A DNA stretch of 64,000 nt from an uncultured SAR86 cluster bacterium (GTDB taxonomy: Bacteria; Pseudomonadota; Gammaproteobacteria; Magnimaribacterales; Magnimaribacteraceae): positions 1-64,000 of the forward strand of contig CACOMS010000001.1 of NCBI GenBank assembly GCA_902628375.1, given 5' to 3'. A model generated the notes under the pieces. That model was not told where the DNA came from. It searched no databases and saw only the letters and a list, made by a program, of their open reading frames with translations. A program made the position numbers and the translations under genes. Positions 8,289-15,594 of the stretch are shown here, piece after piece (within the stretch, counting starts at the first letter, position 1; the number at the start of each line of letters is the position of its first letter).

Positions 8289-9301
8289 AAATTCTAAGCT
8301 TAGTTGGTTTTTTATATTTATCTATTAATGTTATCCAAGCAGGACATCTTGATTCATATAAGTATGAGTTATCGTTAGATTGTAATATTGAAGCTATCAA
8401 GAATCCAAAACAACTTTTAAGAGTAAGCTCACTTCCTCCTATTTATCCAAGAAGAGCATTAGAATATGGTATAGAGGCTGTCGTTCAAGTTGTCTTTGAT
8501 ACTAATGAAAAAGGTGAGGTTATCAATGAGCGTGTTTCATGGTCAATAGATACATCTAAGGAGATTGATTCAAACAGCACAAGATACGATAAAGATTTTT
8601 CAAGGGAAGCATTAAGATACATAAGAAGAGTAAGCTTTAAACCCAGCATTCATAATAAAGAAGGAATATTAAGTTCTAAAGACCAACGTTTAGGAATTGG
8701 CTTCTTTATTGAAGGAAATGAGAATAATTTTGATTTAGGCACTAAATTTAAGAGAGCTCTTTCAAGAGTCAAAGATGCAATAAATCATCAAAGTAAAATA
8801 CCTAAAGTAATCAATTCTTTAGACAAATTTTTAGATGACGAAGATTTAATTGATATCCAAAGAGCAAGTTTTTTATATCTTAAAGCTTTTCTTATTTATG
8901 TTATATCTCCTGAATCAGAAGAAATAAGACCTCTACTGATAGAAATGAGTAATTTAATAAATACTGATATTCCATATGGCCCCAATGCTTATAAGGTTCT
9001 AACTTTTGGTTCTATTTTATTAGGCCAAATTTATATAAATGAGAAGCAATGGGAAAAAGCTATTGAAGCTTTAGAAAAGGGCATACATTCTGGAACAAAA
9101 GGGAATAGTTTAGATAAGAGGTTTTTTAATGCCCATCTTCAGTTAGGAGTAGCTCACTACAGTAATGGTAATTGGTGCGGAGCAGCCAAGAGCTGGGTGC
9201 GAGCAAAAATGATGTCAGAATCAGAATCTACTAATTATTTATTTCCTGATGCCTTTGAAGTTTATTTAAACTATGCAGAGAATCGTTTAGATTCTGAGTG
9301 A
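8285..9301 (+). CDS. Exported protein with TonB C-terminal-like domain and helical repeats
   Basis: 338 aa protein with an N-terminal signal peptide (MKILSLVGFLYLSINVIQAG, likely cleaved near residue 20). Residues about 45-135 match the TonB C-terminal fold: LPPIYPRRALEYGIEAVVQV followed by FDTNEKGEV, and later the FKPSIHN strand. Residues about 150-335 are helical, with a TPR-like stretch (EKQWEKAIEALEKGIHSG, then a NGNWCGAAKSW segment). Unlike true TonB it has no N-terminal membrane anchor with a proline-rich spacer, so it is a periplasmic or envelope protein with a TonB-like domain and not an obvious energy transducer. It is coupled by ATGA to the 62-aa gene. Its last 15 bases overlap, tail to tail, the heptosyltransferase gene. 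Confidence 0.75.
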   Translation: MKILSLVGFLYLSINVIQAGHLDSYKYELSLDCNIEAIKNPKQLLRVSSLPPIYPRRALEYGIEAVVQVVFDTNEKGEVINERVSWSIDTSKEIDSNSTRYDKDFSREALRYIRRVSFKPSIHNKEGILSSKDQRLGIGFFIEGNENNFDLGTKFKRALSRVKDAINHQSKIPKVINSLDKFLDDEDLIDIQRASFLYLKAFLIYVISPESEEIRPLLIEMSNLINTDIPYGPNAYKVLTFGSILLGQIYINEKQWEKAIEALEKGIHSGTKGNSLDKRFFNAHLQLGVAHYSNGNWCGAAKSWVRAKMMSESESTNYLFPDAFEVYLNYAENRLDSE

Positions 9302-10246
9302 AGATATTACTCTTTCTACACTTATAGCTTCCATGTCCCCATTATCACCAATTAAGTGAGCTTGATTTTTTCCAAACGTACCTATTAAGTTAACATCGGT
9401 TGGTCCATATAAGGTTGTAGAAGGTGTTCCAACAACGGCTGATAAATGTGCTAAGCCCGTATCTGAACATACACAAAAGTTTGCATTATCAATAAGATAA
9501 GCAACTTTATTTAAGTCCATAATATCTAATGCTTTCGCTAAGTTAGATTTGCTGGCTATTGTTTCTGCTCTCAACTTTTCTTTAATTGTTCCTGAAGGCA
9601 ATAGGCATGTAATATTCTTTTGCTCTAGGTAATCTATAAGATCTTGCCACTTTTGAACGGACCATAACTTTGTTGGCCAACTTGCATTTTGTACAAGGAC
9701 ACAATAATTATCAGGTAAATCAAAGTCAGGCTTTTCAAATGCTATTTTTTCAATTCCATAGTCATTAATTTCAAGATTAGTTTCGTAACCAAGAGAGCTA
9801 GAGAGTAAAATTTTCTGTCTCAGTACAGCATGTAATGATTTATCAACATCAATTTTATTTTTATAAGCTAAATGTGCTGGAAACTCTCTAGCGCTGTTCT
9901 TATCCATTCCATAAACTTCTTGTTTAGAGTTATATGAAACAAAAGCACTCTTCAGATTATTTTGCATGTCTACTACAAAATCATAGCTAGCTTCATTGAT
10001 TTTACTTCTTATATCTTTGATTTCCTTCCTTACTTCACTGGAAAAAATATTGGTTTTCCATTTTCTATGGTTGGTTTCTATGGTGTTGATTACTGAAGGA
10101 TGCCATTTTGCTACTGAAGAAAAATTTTTATCAATTACCCAATCAAATTCAATATCTTCATATTTAGATTTTGCTTCTGTAATGGCTGGTAGGGCATGCA
10201 TTAAGTCACCCATGGAAGTTAATTTAATTATTAGAACTCTTTTCAT
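9287..10246 (-). CDS. waaC: Lipopolysaccharide heptosyltransferase I (GT9)
   Basis: 319 aa cytoplasmic, membrane-associated glycosyltransferase family 9 enzyme adding the first L-glycero-D-manno-heptose to Kdo in the inner core of LPS. The start (VLIIKLTSMGDLMHALPAI) is the WaaC signature, and the C-terminal half has DTGLAHLSAVVGTPSTTLYGPT followed by a GTFGKNQ segment, matching WaaC more closely than WaaF. Length matches the family. Its ATG overlaps by one base the stop of the upstream 2-oxoglutarate oxygenase gene, so the two are coupled. Together with kdsB and lpxK later in the window it shows the cell makes a Kdo-heptose core. Confidence 0.9.
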   Translation of the reverse strand: MKRVLIIKLTSMGDLMHALPAITEAKSKYEDIEFDWVIDKNFSSVAKWHPSVINTIETNHRKWKTNIFSSEVRKEIKDIRSKINEASYDFVVDMQNNLKSAFVSYNSKQEVYGMDKNSAREFPAHLAYKNKIDVDKSLHAVLRQKILLSSSLGYETNLEINDYGIEKIAFEKPDFDLPDNYCVLVQNASWPTKLWSVQKWQDLIDYLEQKNITCLLPSGTIKEKLRAETIASKSNLAKALDIMDLNKVAYLIDNANFCVCSDTGLAHLSAVVGTPSTTLYGPTDVNLIGTFGKNQAHLIGDNGDMEAISVERVISSLRI

Positions 10247-10860
10247 TAAGTTTTCTTTTTAAAGATAGCACTCAATTTATGTCTGAAATTATGAATAGAT
10301 AAAGATTTCTTGAAGACATAATTTAACTGAATAGATTTTCTAGTTCCTTCAAAAGGTAGGAATCCATGCCAACAATTTTCCGTAACTCTAAACGCAATCA
10401 TATTTCCAGATTCAGAACTCATTTCATCAAAGTAGCTTTCTATATCATTTTTATTTGAAAGCATCCTTAAATTTCCAGTTTCTTCTTTCCATTCATGATT
10501 GAGATATAACAACACAGTTAGGATCTTACTTTTTGAGTCAGTGTGTATTTGGCCATCTTTTTCTCTTGAATAGCCTCTTAAAGTAGAAATAACTTCAGAA
10601 TCAGATAGGTCAACGTTAAATTTTTTTTCTAAAACCTTTTTAAATTCTTCACCTTCTAATTCATTTATGAGCAATTTGAGGTTCTCTCCTAAATTTAAAC
10701 TCTCCTTTGGAAAACTTCCACCATCAGAAATTTCTGGGAATTCTTGGTCTAATTTTTTGTTTAATTGTGAGTCCGAAAAACAGTTTAAACATTTGAAGTA
10801 AGGAAAGTGATCTGTCTTTAGGGATGAAGAAGAAATCTTATCTATGTTTAATATACTCAT
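10246..10860 (-). CDS. Fe(II)/2-oxoglutarate-dependent oxygenase, prolyl-hydroxylase-like
   Basis: 204 aa oxygenase with a double-stranded beta-helix core. The iron facial triad appears as His-x-Asp in QIHTDSKSK (about residues 105-107) and a later His in NCWHGFLPF, followed by Arg in GTRKSIQLNY, the usual 2-oxoglutarate anchor. The SKILTVLLYLN strand between them is typical of prolyl-4-hydroxylase-like proteins (2OG-FeII_Oxy_3 group). The stop shares one base with the waaC start, so it is the first gene of a two-gene unit with a heptosyltransferase. It may hydroxylate a sugar, lipid or protein linked to the envelope; that is inferred from context only. Confidence 0.85.
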   Translation of the reverse strand: MSILNIDKISSSSLKTDHFPYFKCLNCFSDSQLNKKLDQEFPEISDGGSFPKESLNLGENLKLLINELEGEEFKKVLEKKFNVDLSDSEVISTLRGYSREKDGQIHTDSKSKILTVLLYLNHEWKEETGNLRMLSNKNDIESYFDEMSSESGNMIAFRVTENCWHGFLPFEGTRKSIQLNYVFKKSLSIHNFRHKLSAIFKKKT

Positions 10861-10910
10861 ACTATTAACTGACTAAACAAATTTTTATTGTTAGGATTGT
10901 CGAATTATAT

Positions 10911-11492
10911 ATGAAATCTGTATGTGTATTTTCCGGTTCTAGCCCCGGAGCAAGAAAATCTTATCAAGAAGTAGCTAACAAGTTAGGTCAAGAGCTTGTA
11001 AAAAATGGCTTCTCTATGGTTTTTGGCGGAGGAAACGTAGGCCTTATGGGGATTACAGCTGACTCTGTTTTAAATGCAGGGGGGAAGGTTGTTGGAGTGA
11101 TCACTGAAAGGCTTCATGATGTGGAGGTAGCTCATAAAGGTCTAACTGAACTTTTTATAGTTGAATCAATGCACCAAAGAAAAAAGAAGATGGCAGAATT
11201 ATCAGATTCTATAATTTCTCTACCTGGTGGAGTTGGAACATGGGAAGAATTTTTTGAAGCTCTAGCTTGGAATCAATTAGGAATACATTCAAAACCTGTA
11301 ATTTTAATAAACACAGATAATTATTATTCTGATCTATTTGAATTCGTTAAAAGGTCTGTTGAAGAAGGTTTTTTGCCCCAATCTTCTTTAGAAGATTTCC
11401 ACCTTGCACAAGACGAAAAAGAAGCCATAGAGATAATAAAACAATTTCAGCCAAAAGATACTAAGCACTGGTATAAAAGATTAGAAAGATAA
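10911..11492 (+). CDS. LOG family phosphoribohydrolase (cytokinin riboside 5'-monophosphate type)
   Basis: 193 aa Rossmann-like protein of the LOG ('lysine decarboxylase-like') family, which cleaves N6-modified AMP or other nucleoside monophosphates to base and ribose 5-phosphate. Both hallmark motifs are present: GGGNVGLMG near residues 43-51 and PGGVGTWEEFFE near 105-116, the second carrying the catalytic Arg/Glu environment. Length fits the short LOG type, not the larger E. coli PpnN type. No lysine decarboxylase activity is expected despite older naming. It has its own promoter region after the divergent oxygenase gene. A structured RNA candidate follows within 50 bases. Confidence 0.9.
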   Translation: MKSVCVFSGSSPGARKSYQEVANKLGQELVKNGFSMVFGGGNVGLMGITADSVLNAGGKVVGVITERLHDVEVAHKGLTELFIVESMHQRKKKMAELSDSIISLPGGVGTWEEFFEALAWNQLGIHSKPVILINTDNYYSDLFEFVKRSVEEGFLPQSSLEDFHLAQDEKEAIEIIKQFQPKDTKHWYKRLER

Positions 11493-11506
11493 TTTTAATT
11501 TTCTGC

Positions 11507-11534
11507 TTGCAAAATTTTCTTGTTTAGATATATT
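11507..11534 (+). promoter_or_regulatory. Candidate promoter for the downstream structured RNA
   Basis: TTGCAA at 11507-11512 and TATATT at 11529-11534 are separated by 16 bases, a reasonable sigma70 pair (4/6 and 5/6 matches). A start near 11541 would give a transcript of about 190 nt ending at the terminator at 11705-11731. The sequence is AT-rich, so chance matches are possible. Confidence 0.4.
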
Positions 11535-11540
11535 TACTCC

Positions 11541-11731
11541 TACGCTATTGCTGGAAGGAAATTGGACCTCGAGACCCAGATTCCTGAAAGAATGGATAGA
11601 AGAAGAAGGGTGAAAAGAATAATGAAAATTATCCACCTGCGAGTAAAAAAGGGTATTTACCGCACAGTGAGTAAACCCGCACTGACCCCTTCAACTTCGA
11701 AAGAAAACACCTTTTAAAGGTGTTTTTTTTA
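11541..11731 (+). ncRNA. Candidate structured small RNA of unknown family
   Basis: This stretch lies between the LOG gene and the convergent ThpR gene and has several strong helices in order. Bases 11556-11565 pair with 11576-11585 (AGGAAATTGG against CCAGATTCCT, one mismatch and one wobble, 10-base loop). Next is an ATAAT-GAAA-ATTAT hairpin with a GNRA loop inside a GGTG/CACC clamp. Then GGGTATTTAC pairs with GTAAACCC, with one bulge. A longer-range GAAGGGT/ACCCCTTC helix can enclose the last two. A strong intrinsic terminator closes it, and a candidate promoter precedes it. A 65-codon frame also runs through, but it has no recognisable family and ends inside the terminator stem. It does not match my memory of tmRNA, RNase P, SRP or 6S RNA. 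Confidence 0.5.
11705..11731 (+). terminator. Intrinsic terminator
   Basis: Stem AAACACC/GGTGTTT (11706-11712 with 11720-11726) with a TTTTAAA loop and a run of eight T from 11724. It is oriented for the plus strand and ends transcription coming from the LOG gene or RNA candidate. Its T tract touches the stop codon of the convergent ThpR gene. Confidence 0.85.
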
Positions 11732-12277
11732 TTTGAGATTGTAGCTTTCTAGTAAATTATATTTTGCTTTGCCGCCTCCTATCTCGCTCTCATAAACATC
11801 CAAATTGCTTATGAATGCTTTAATGGGGCTATCTAGGACGACTAATTCGCTAAAGGGTCTATTTTTATCTTTGAATCTACCTAAAGTTATATGAGGTTTA
11901 TAACTTCTTAGAGACATTCCAAATCCTACATTTGCTACAACTTCTTCAACTTTATCGTATAGTCTTTGAAGACTCTTATTTAGATTAATAGTAGCTATTA
12001 TCACCTGGCCATTTTCATTGGGAAAGTAGGAGACCCCGTCTATTTCAATAGGTACATCTGATAGAGATTCACTTAATCCCTTAAGTAATTCTTTCATTTC
12101 GTCGATTTGCTCTGGTTCCATACTGCCTACAAAATTAACAGTAATGTGATGATTGTTATTAGGTACCCAGCTTATTTTGTAAGCTTTATTTTGGTGTTCC
12201 TTTTGTCTTATCTTCAGATCTATAATTTTTTGGTTAAATTCAGAATCCGGAGTTAGACCAATAAAGATTCTAGACAT
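11729..12277 (-). CDS. thpR: RNA 2',3'-cyclic phosphodiesterase (2'-5' RNA ligase family)
   Basis: 182 aa enzyme of the 2H phosphoesterase superfamily that hydrolyses 2',3'-cyclic phosphate RNA ends and can reversibly join 2'-5' linkages. The two catalytic HxT/S-type motifs are visible as HHITVNF near residues 40-46 and HITLGRF near 126-132. I chose the ATG at 12275-12277, giving MSRIFIGLTP, the standard family N-terminus. The frame stays open for 61 codons upstream, but that extension has no family similarity and would run into the start of trpS on the other strand. It is divergent from trpS and convergent with the RNA candidate. Confidence 0.9.
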   Translation of the reverse strand: MSRIFIGLTPDSEFNQKIIDLKIRQKEHQNKAYKISWVPNNNHHITVNFVGSMEPEQIDEMKELLKGLSESLSDVPIEIDGVSYFPNENGQVIIATINLNKSLQRLYDKVEEVVANVGFGMSLRSYKPHITLGRFKDKNRPFSELVVLDSPIKAFISNLDVYESEIGGGKAKYNLLESYNLK

Positions 12278-12359
12278 ATATATGATCTTAATTAATGTAT
12301 ATCTTATATCAAGCACTTTATTGAATTTATAAGCTAAAATAGCTTTTGGAGTATTTAAA

Positions 12360-13370
12360 TTGCCTTCAAATAAACGAGTTTTAACAGGAATAACCACAAG
12401 CGGAATACCGCATATTGGTAATTTAGCTGGAGCTATATTGCCTGCTATATCAGAAAGCAAAAAAGAAAAAACATCATCTTTTTTATTTCTAGCTGATTAC
12501 CATTCACTAATTAAAACTTTAGACCCTGATTTAACACACAATTCTAGTTTTGAAATAGCTGCTTGCTGGCTAGCTTGCGGTTTGGATCCCAAAACAACTA
12601 CGTTTTATAGACAATCTGATGTACCGCATATTATGGAATTGGCCTGGATATTAAGTTGTTTAACAGCTAAAGGGTTGCTCAATAGGGCACATGCTTATAA
12701 AGCAGCAGTCTCACTAAATGAAGATAAGAACTCTCAAGACCCAGATAAAGGCATAACCATGGGATTATTTAATTATCCTATTCTAATGGCTGCAGATATT
12801 CTAATGTTTAACGCAGATGAGGTGCCAGTAGGCCAGGATCAAAAACAGCATTTAGAAATGACCAGGGATATAGCAAATAGATTTAATCATCATTACGGTG
12901 AAGTATTTACAATACCTGAAGCAGTTATAAGTGACGAAACAGGAATACTTCCAGGAATTGATGGACAAAAAATGAGTAAGTCTTATGACAATACAATTCC
13001 AGCTTTTATAGATACTACGAAATTAAAAAAACTAGTGAATAAAATAAAAACTAATTCTTTAGAACCCGGAGAGCCTAAAGATACAGAAGGCTGTACAGTT
13101 TTTAGTCTGTATAAAGCATTTGCTTCTACTGAACAGATCTTAAGTATGCAAGAAGCATATAAAAATGGTATTTCTTGGGGGGAAGCTAAAAATCAACTCC
13201 ATGATCTTTTAGAAGAATTTATTTCTCCATACAGAGAAGAGTATCTAAGAATTTCTAAAGACAGAGGTTATGTTGAGCAAACTTTGAAAGAGGGGGCAGA
13301 AAAAGCCATGCAGGTTTCCAGTCCAATTTTAGAGAGTGTAAGAAAAAAGGTAGGCATAAAGGGTTTTTAG
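12360..13370 (+). CDS. trpS: Tryptophanyl-tRNA synthetase
   Basis: 336 aa class I aminoacyl-tRNA synthetase charging tRNA-Trp. The HIGH motif appears as H18-I-G-N21 in SGIPHIGN and the KMSKS motif is intact at residues 204-208. The VGQDQKQHLEMTRDIA segment is the conserved tryptophan/ATP region. It starts at TTG (12360); a TGGAG sequence about nine bases upstream acts as a ribosome binding site and there is an in-frame stop just above it, so the rare start is well supported. The MFS transporter gene follows 20 bases downstream. Confidence 0.97.
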   Translation: MPSNKRVLTGITTSGIPHIGNLAGAILPAISESKKEKTSSFLFLADYHSLIKTLDPDLTHNSSFEIAACWLACGLDPKTTTFYRQSDVPHIMELAWILSCLTAKGLLNRAHAYKAAVSLNEDKNSQDPDKGITMGLFNYPILMAADILMFNADEVPVGQDQKQHLEMTRDIANRFNHHYGEVFTIPEAVISDETGILPGIDGQKMSKSYDNTIPAFIDTTKLKKLVNKIKTNSLEPGEPKDTEGCTVFSLYKAFASTEQILSMQEAYKNGISWGEAKNQLHDLLEEFISPYREEYLRISKDRGYVEQTLKEGAEKAMQVSSPILESVRKKVGIKGF

Positions 13371-13390
13371 ACATCTAAAAATCAGTACTT

Positions 13391-14635
13391 ATGAGCAATA
13401 GACTACCTTCGGTCATCTGGCTTTTATCTTTTGGACTATTTTTTGTTGGGGCAGGTCAGTCCGTAGTATTTCTCACCATCCCACCCTTGGGTAGAGATTT
13501 AGGCCTTAGTGAACAACAGATAGGAGCTATTTTTGGAATATCCGCTCTTGCCTGGATGATTGCAAGTCCTTTGTGGGGTTCTTTAAGCGATACAGTTGGC
13601 AGAAAAAAAATTGTTATAGTAGGGTTAATTGGTTGCGGCCTTTCTCTTATTCTTTTTTCTACAGTAATTTCTTTTGGTATTTCTGGATTGCTGTCAGGAA
13701 CTTTTTTATTTTTATTACTAGTACTAGCAAGATTACTCAATGGTCTGTTTGGAAGTGCAACTCGACCAGCTTCTGGTGGTTGGATTGCTGACATAACTTC
13801 TCTAGATGATAGAGGTAGGGCTTTTGGTAGATTAAATTCTGGTTTCTCTGCCGGAAGAATAGGAGGCCCTGCTTTAGCAGGCTTTCTATTGATAATCTCC
13901 TATACAGCACCATTTTATATTTTTTCTGCTGGATTAATCTTAATTTCTATATTGATATTAAATCAGCCAATAAATGAAAGCCAAAATAAATTAAATCCAA
14001 CAAAAAAATCAGATTCATCTCTTAGTATTTTAGATAATTCTGTATGGCCCTTTTTATTTGTAGCTATTACTTTAGGAGTTACTAATGCCTCTTTAATAAT
14101 AACTATTTCTTTTTATTTTGAAGATGTAATTATTAAAGACTCTGAAAATGCTTTAACTTATGCAAGTATTGGTTTCATGCTATCAGCGATAGGCAGTCTG
14201 ATCGGACAGTTATTTTTTGCAGACAAATTAAGTATTTCTGCAGGTTCGTTAATAAGATACGGTTCGTTTATTACATTAGTTAGTTTACTCGGAATAGCAA
14301 ATACTCAAAGTCTGGAAAATGTCTATATATATTTCTTTTTATATGGTTTAGGTATGGGCGCTCTTCAAACTGGATTATCTGCTGCTTTGTCTTTATCAGT
14401 AGGGCCTGAGAATCAAGGTAAAGCCAATGGATATATGGGTATGGTTTTTCCCTCTGGGCATGTTGTTTCACCATTTATAGCTATGCCATTGTATTTAATA
14501 GACCCTTCAGCTCCTTATTTACTGGGAGCTTCACTAATGCTAATTTCTTTAATTTTTATAAATTTGAACTCTAGGCATAAATGGATAAGAAAGAAGAAAT
14601 ATAAGGCTAAGGACTTAAATCTAAACGAGGAGTGA
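13391..14635 (+). CDS. Major facilitator superfamily transporter
   Basis: 414 aa, twelve-helix inner-membrane transporter. The MFS motif between helices 2 and 3 is clear (WGSLSDTVGRKK, near residues 62-73), and the central charged loop lies near residue 200. The N-half has the GxLxxxGRAFG-type motif at loop 4-5 (DRGRAFGRLNS). The family contains drug exporters of the TetA/Bcr type and sugar or organic-acid importers, and the loop motifs lean toward drug:H+ antiporters. The tail is short and lysine-rich. It probably shares a transcript with trpS. Substrate unknown. Confidence 0.88.
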   Translation: MSNRLPSVIWLLSFGLFFVGAGQSVVFLTIPPLGRDLGLSEQQIGAIFGISALAWMIASPLWGSLSDTVGRKKIVIVGLIGCGLSLILFSTVISFGISGLLSGTFLFLLLVLARLLNGLFGSATRPASGGWIADITSLDDRGRAFGRLNSGFSAGRIGGPALAGFLLIISYTAPFYIFSAGLILISILILNQPINESQNKLNPTKKSDSSLSILDNSVWPFLFVAITLGVTNASLIITISFYFEDVIIKDSENALTYASIGFMLSAIGSLIGQLFFADKLSISAGSLIRYGSFITLVSLLGIANTQSLENVYIYFFLYGLGMGALQTGLSAALSLSVGPENQGKANGYMGMVFPSGHVVSPFIAMPLYLIDPSAPYLLGASLMLISLIFINLNSRHKWIRKKKYKAKDLNLNEE

Positions 14636-14685
14636 AAGCAATAAAAATGCTATCATTCAATGTAAATAACCAAAAAGGAAGATAA

Positions 14686-15576
14686 ATGTTTAAAGAAGAC
14701 TTATTAAATGGAAAAAGGATATTAGTAACTGGCGGTGGAACTGGCCTAGGTAAGGAAATGAGTAGGTACTTCCTTAAATATGGGGCTGAAGTTCTGATAT
14801 GCGGAAGAAGAGGAGAAGTTCTAGAGCAGACAGCCAATGAGTTAATGGAAGAAAATGGCGGCGGAAGTGTTAAACACTTTGCTCTAGATATAAGAGGACC
14901 TCAAGATGTAGATGGTGCGATAGAAGAAGTATTTCAAGAAGCGCCTCTCGATGGATTAGTAAATAATGCTGCAGGTAACTTTATTTCAAGGACAGAAGAC
15001 CTGTCTCATAGGGGCTTTGATGCTATAGCTAGTATCGTTTTTCATGGAACGTTTTATGTAACTCATTCCGTTGCTAAAAGATGGTTAGAGTTAGGTCATA
15101 AAGGTTCAATTATTTCTATTTTAGCAACATGGGTATGGACAGGTTCTGCTTTCACGGTTCCATCTGCCATGTCCAAGAGCGCTATACATGCCATGACTCA
15201 GTCTCTAGCTACCGAATGGGGAAAAACTGGTGTAAGAATTAACGCAATAGCTCCCGGACCTTTTCCAACTGAAGGTGCTTGGGCAAGATTAAGTCCAGGT
15301 CAAGACCCAGATAAAGCAACTCAAGACCCTTCTTATTCATCTAACCCAATGGGCAGAGTGGGACAAATGGAAGAATTAGGGAACTTAGCTACATTCTTAA
15401 TGTCTGATGGATGTGATTATTTAAATGGTCAAACCATTGCTATAGACGGTGCGGAGTATTTAACTGGGGGTACTTTTTATAGAGCTCTTGCAGCATTAGG
15501 AGATGAAGAATGGGAAGCCATTAGGTCTACTATTAAATCCACAAACGAAAAAGATAAGGCAAAAAGAAGTACATAA
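14686..15576 (+). CDS. Short-chain dehydrogenase, 2,4-dienoyl-CoA reductase (DECR)-like
   Basis: 296 aa SDR oxidoreductase with the NADP(H)-binding TGGGTGLG at residues 15-22 and NNAAG at 93-97. The usual catalytic Tyr-x-x-x-Lys is PSAMSK here: Lys164 is kept and the tyrosine position is Ser160. Animal and fungal 2,4-dienoyl-CoA reductases have the same substitution (PSASAK, from memory) and use residues elsewhere, and the C-terminal half (APGPFPTEGAWARLSP) also follows that group. The likely role is reduction of 2,4-dienoyl-CoA intermediates in unsaturated fatty acid beta-oxidation, a single-domain alternative to FadH. An AAGGAAG site precedes the ATG. An aldehyde dehydrogenase follows 18 bases downstream. 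Confidence 0.85.
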   Translation: MFKEDLLNGKRILVTGGGTGLGKEMSRYFLKYGAEVLICGRRGEVLEQTANELMEENGGGSVKHFALDIRGPQDVDGAIEEVFQEAPLDGLVNNAAGNFISRTEDLSHRGFDAIASIVFHGTFYVTHSVAKRWLELGHKGSIISILATWVWTGSAFTVPSAMSKSAIHAMTQSLATEWGKTGVRINAIAPGPFPTEGAWARLSPGQDPDKATQDPSYSSNPMGRVGQMEELGNLATFLMSDGCDYLNGQTIAIDGAEYLTGGTFYRALAALGDEEWEAIRSTIKSTNEKDKAKRST

Positions 15577-15594
15577 ATAAAAAAAGGTGAAATT

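Noticed and set aside
11520..11717. 65-codon plus-strand frame after the LOG gene
   Set aside because: No family resemblance, no good ribosome binding site for its first codon, and it ends inside the terminator stem; the base-pairing pattern is better explained as RNA structure.
12278..12460. 61-residue N-terminal extension of ThpR
   Set aside because: It lacks family similarity and overlaps the beginning of trpS; the internal ATG gives the canonical N-terminus.
14686..15576. Loss of the SDR catalytic tyrosine as a sign of a dead enzyme
   Set aside because: The same substitution is normal in 2,4-dienoyl-CoA reductases, whose catalytic residues lie elsewhere.
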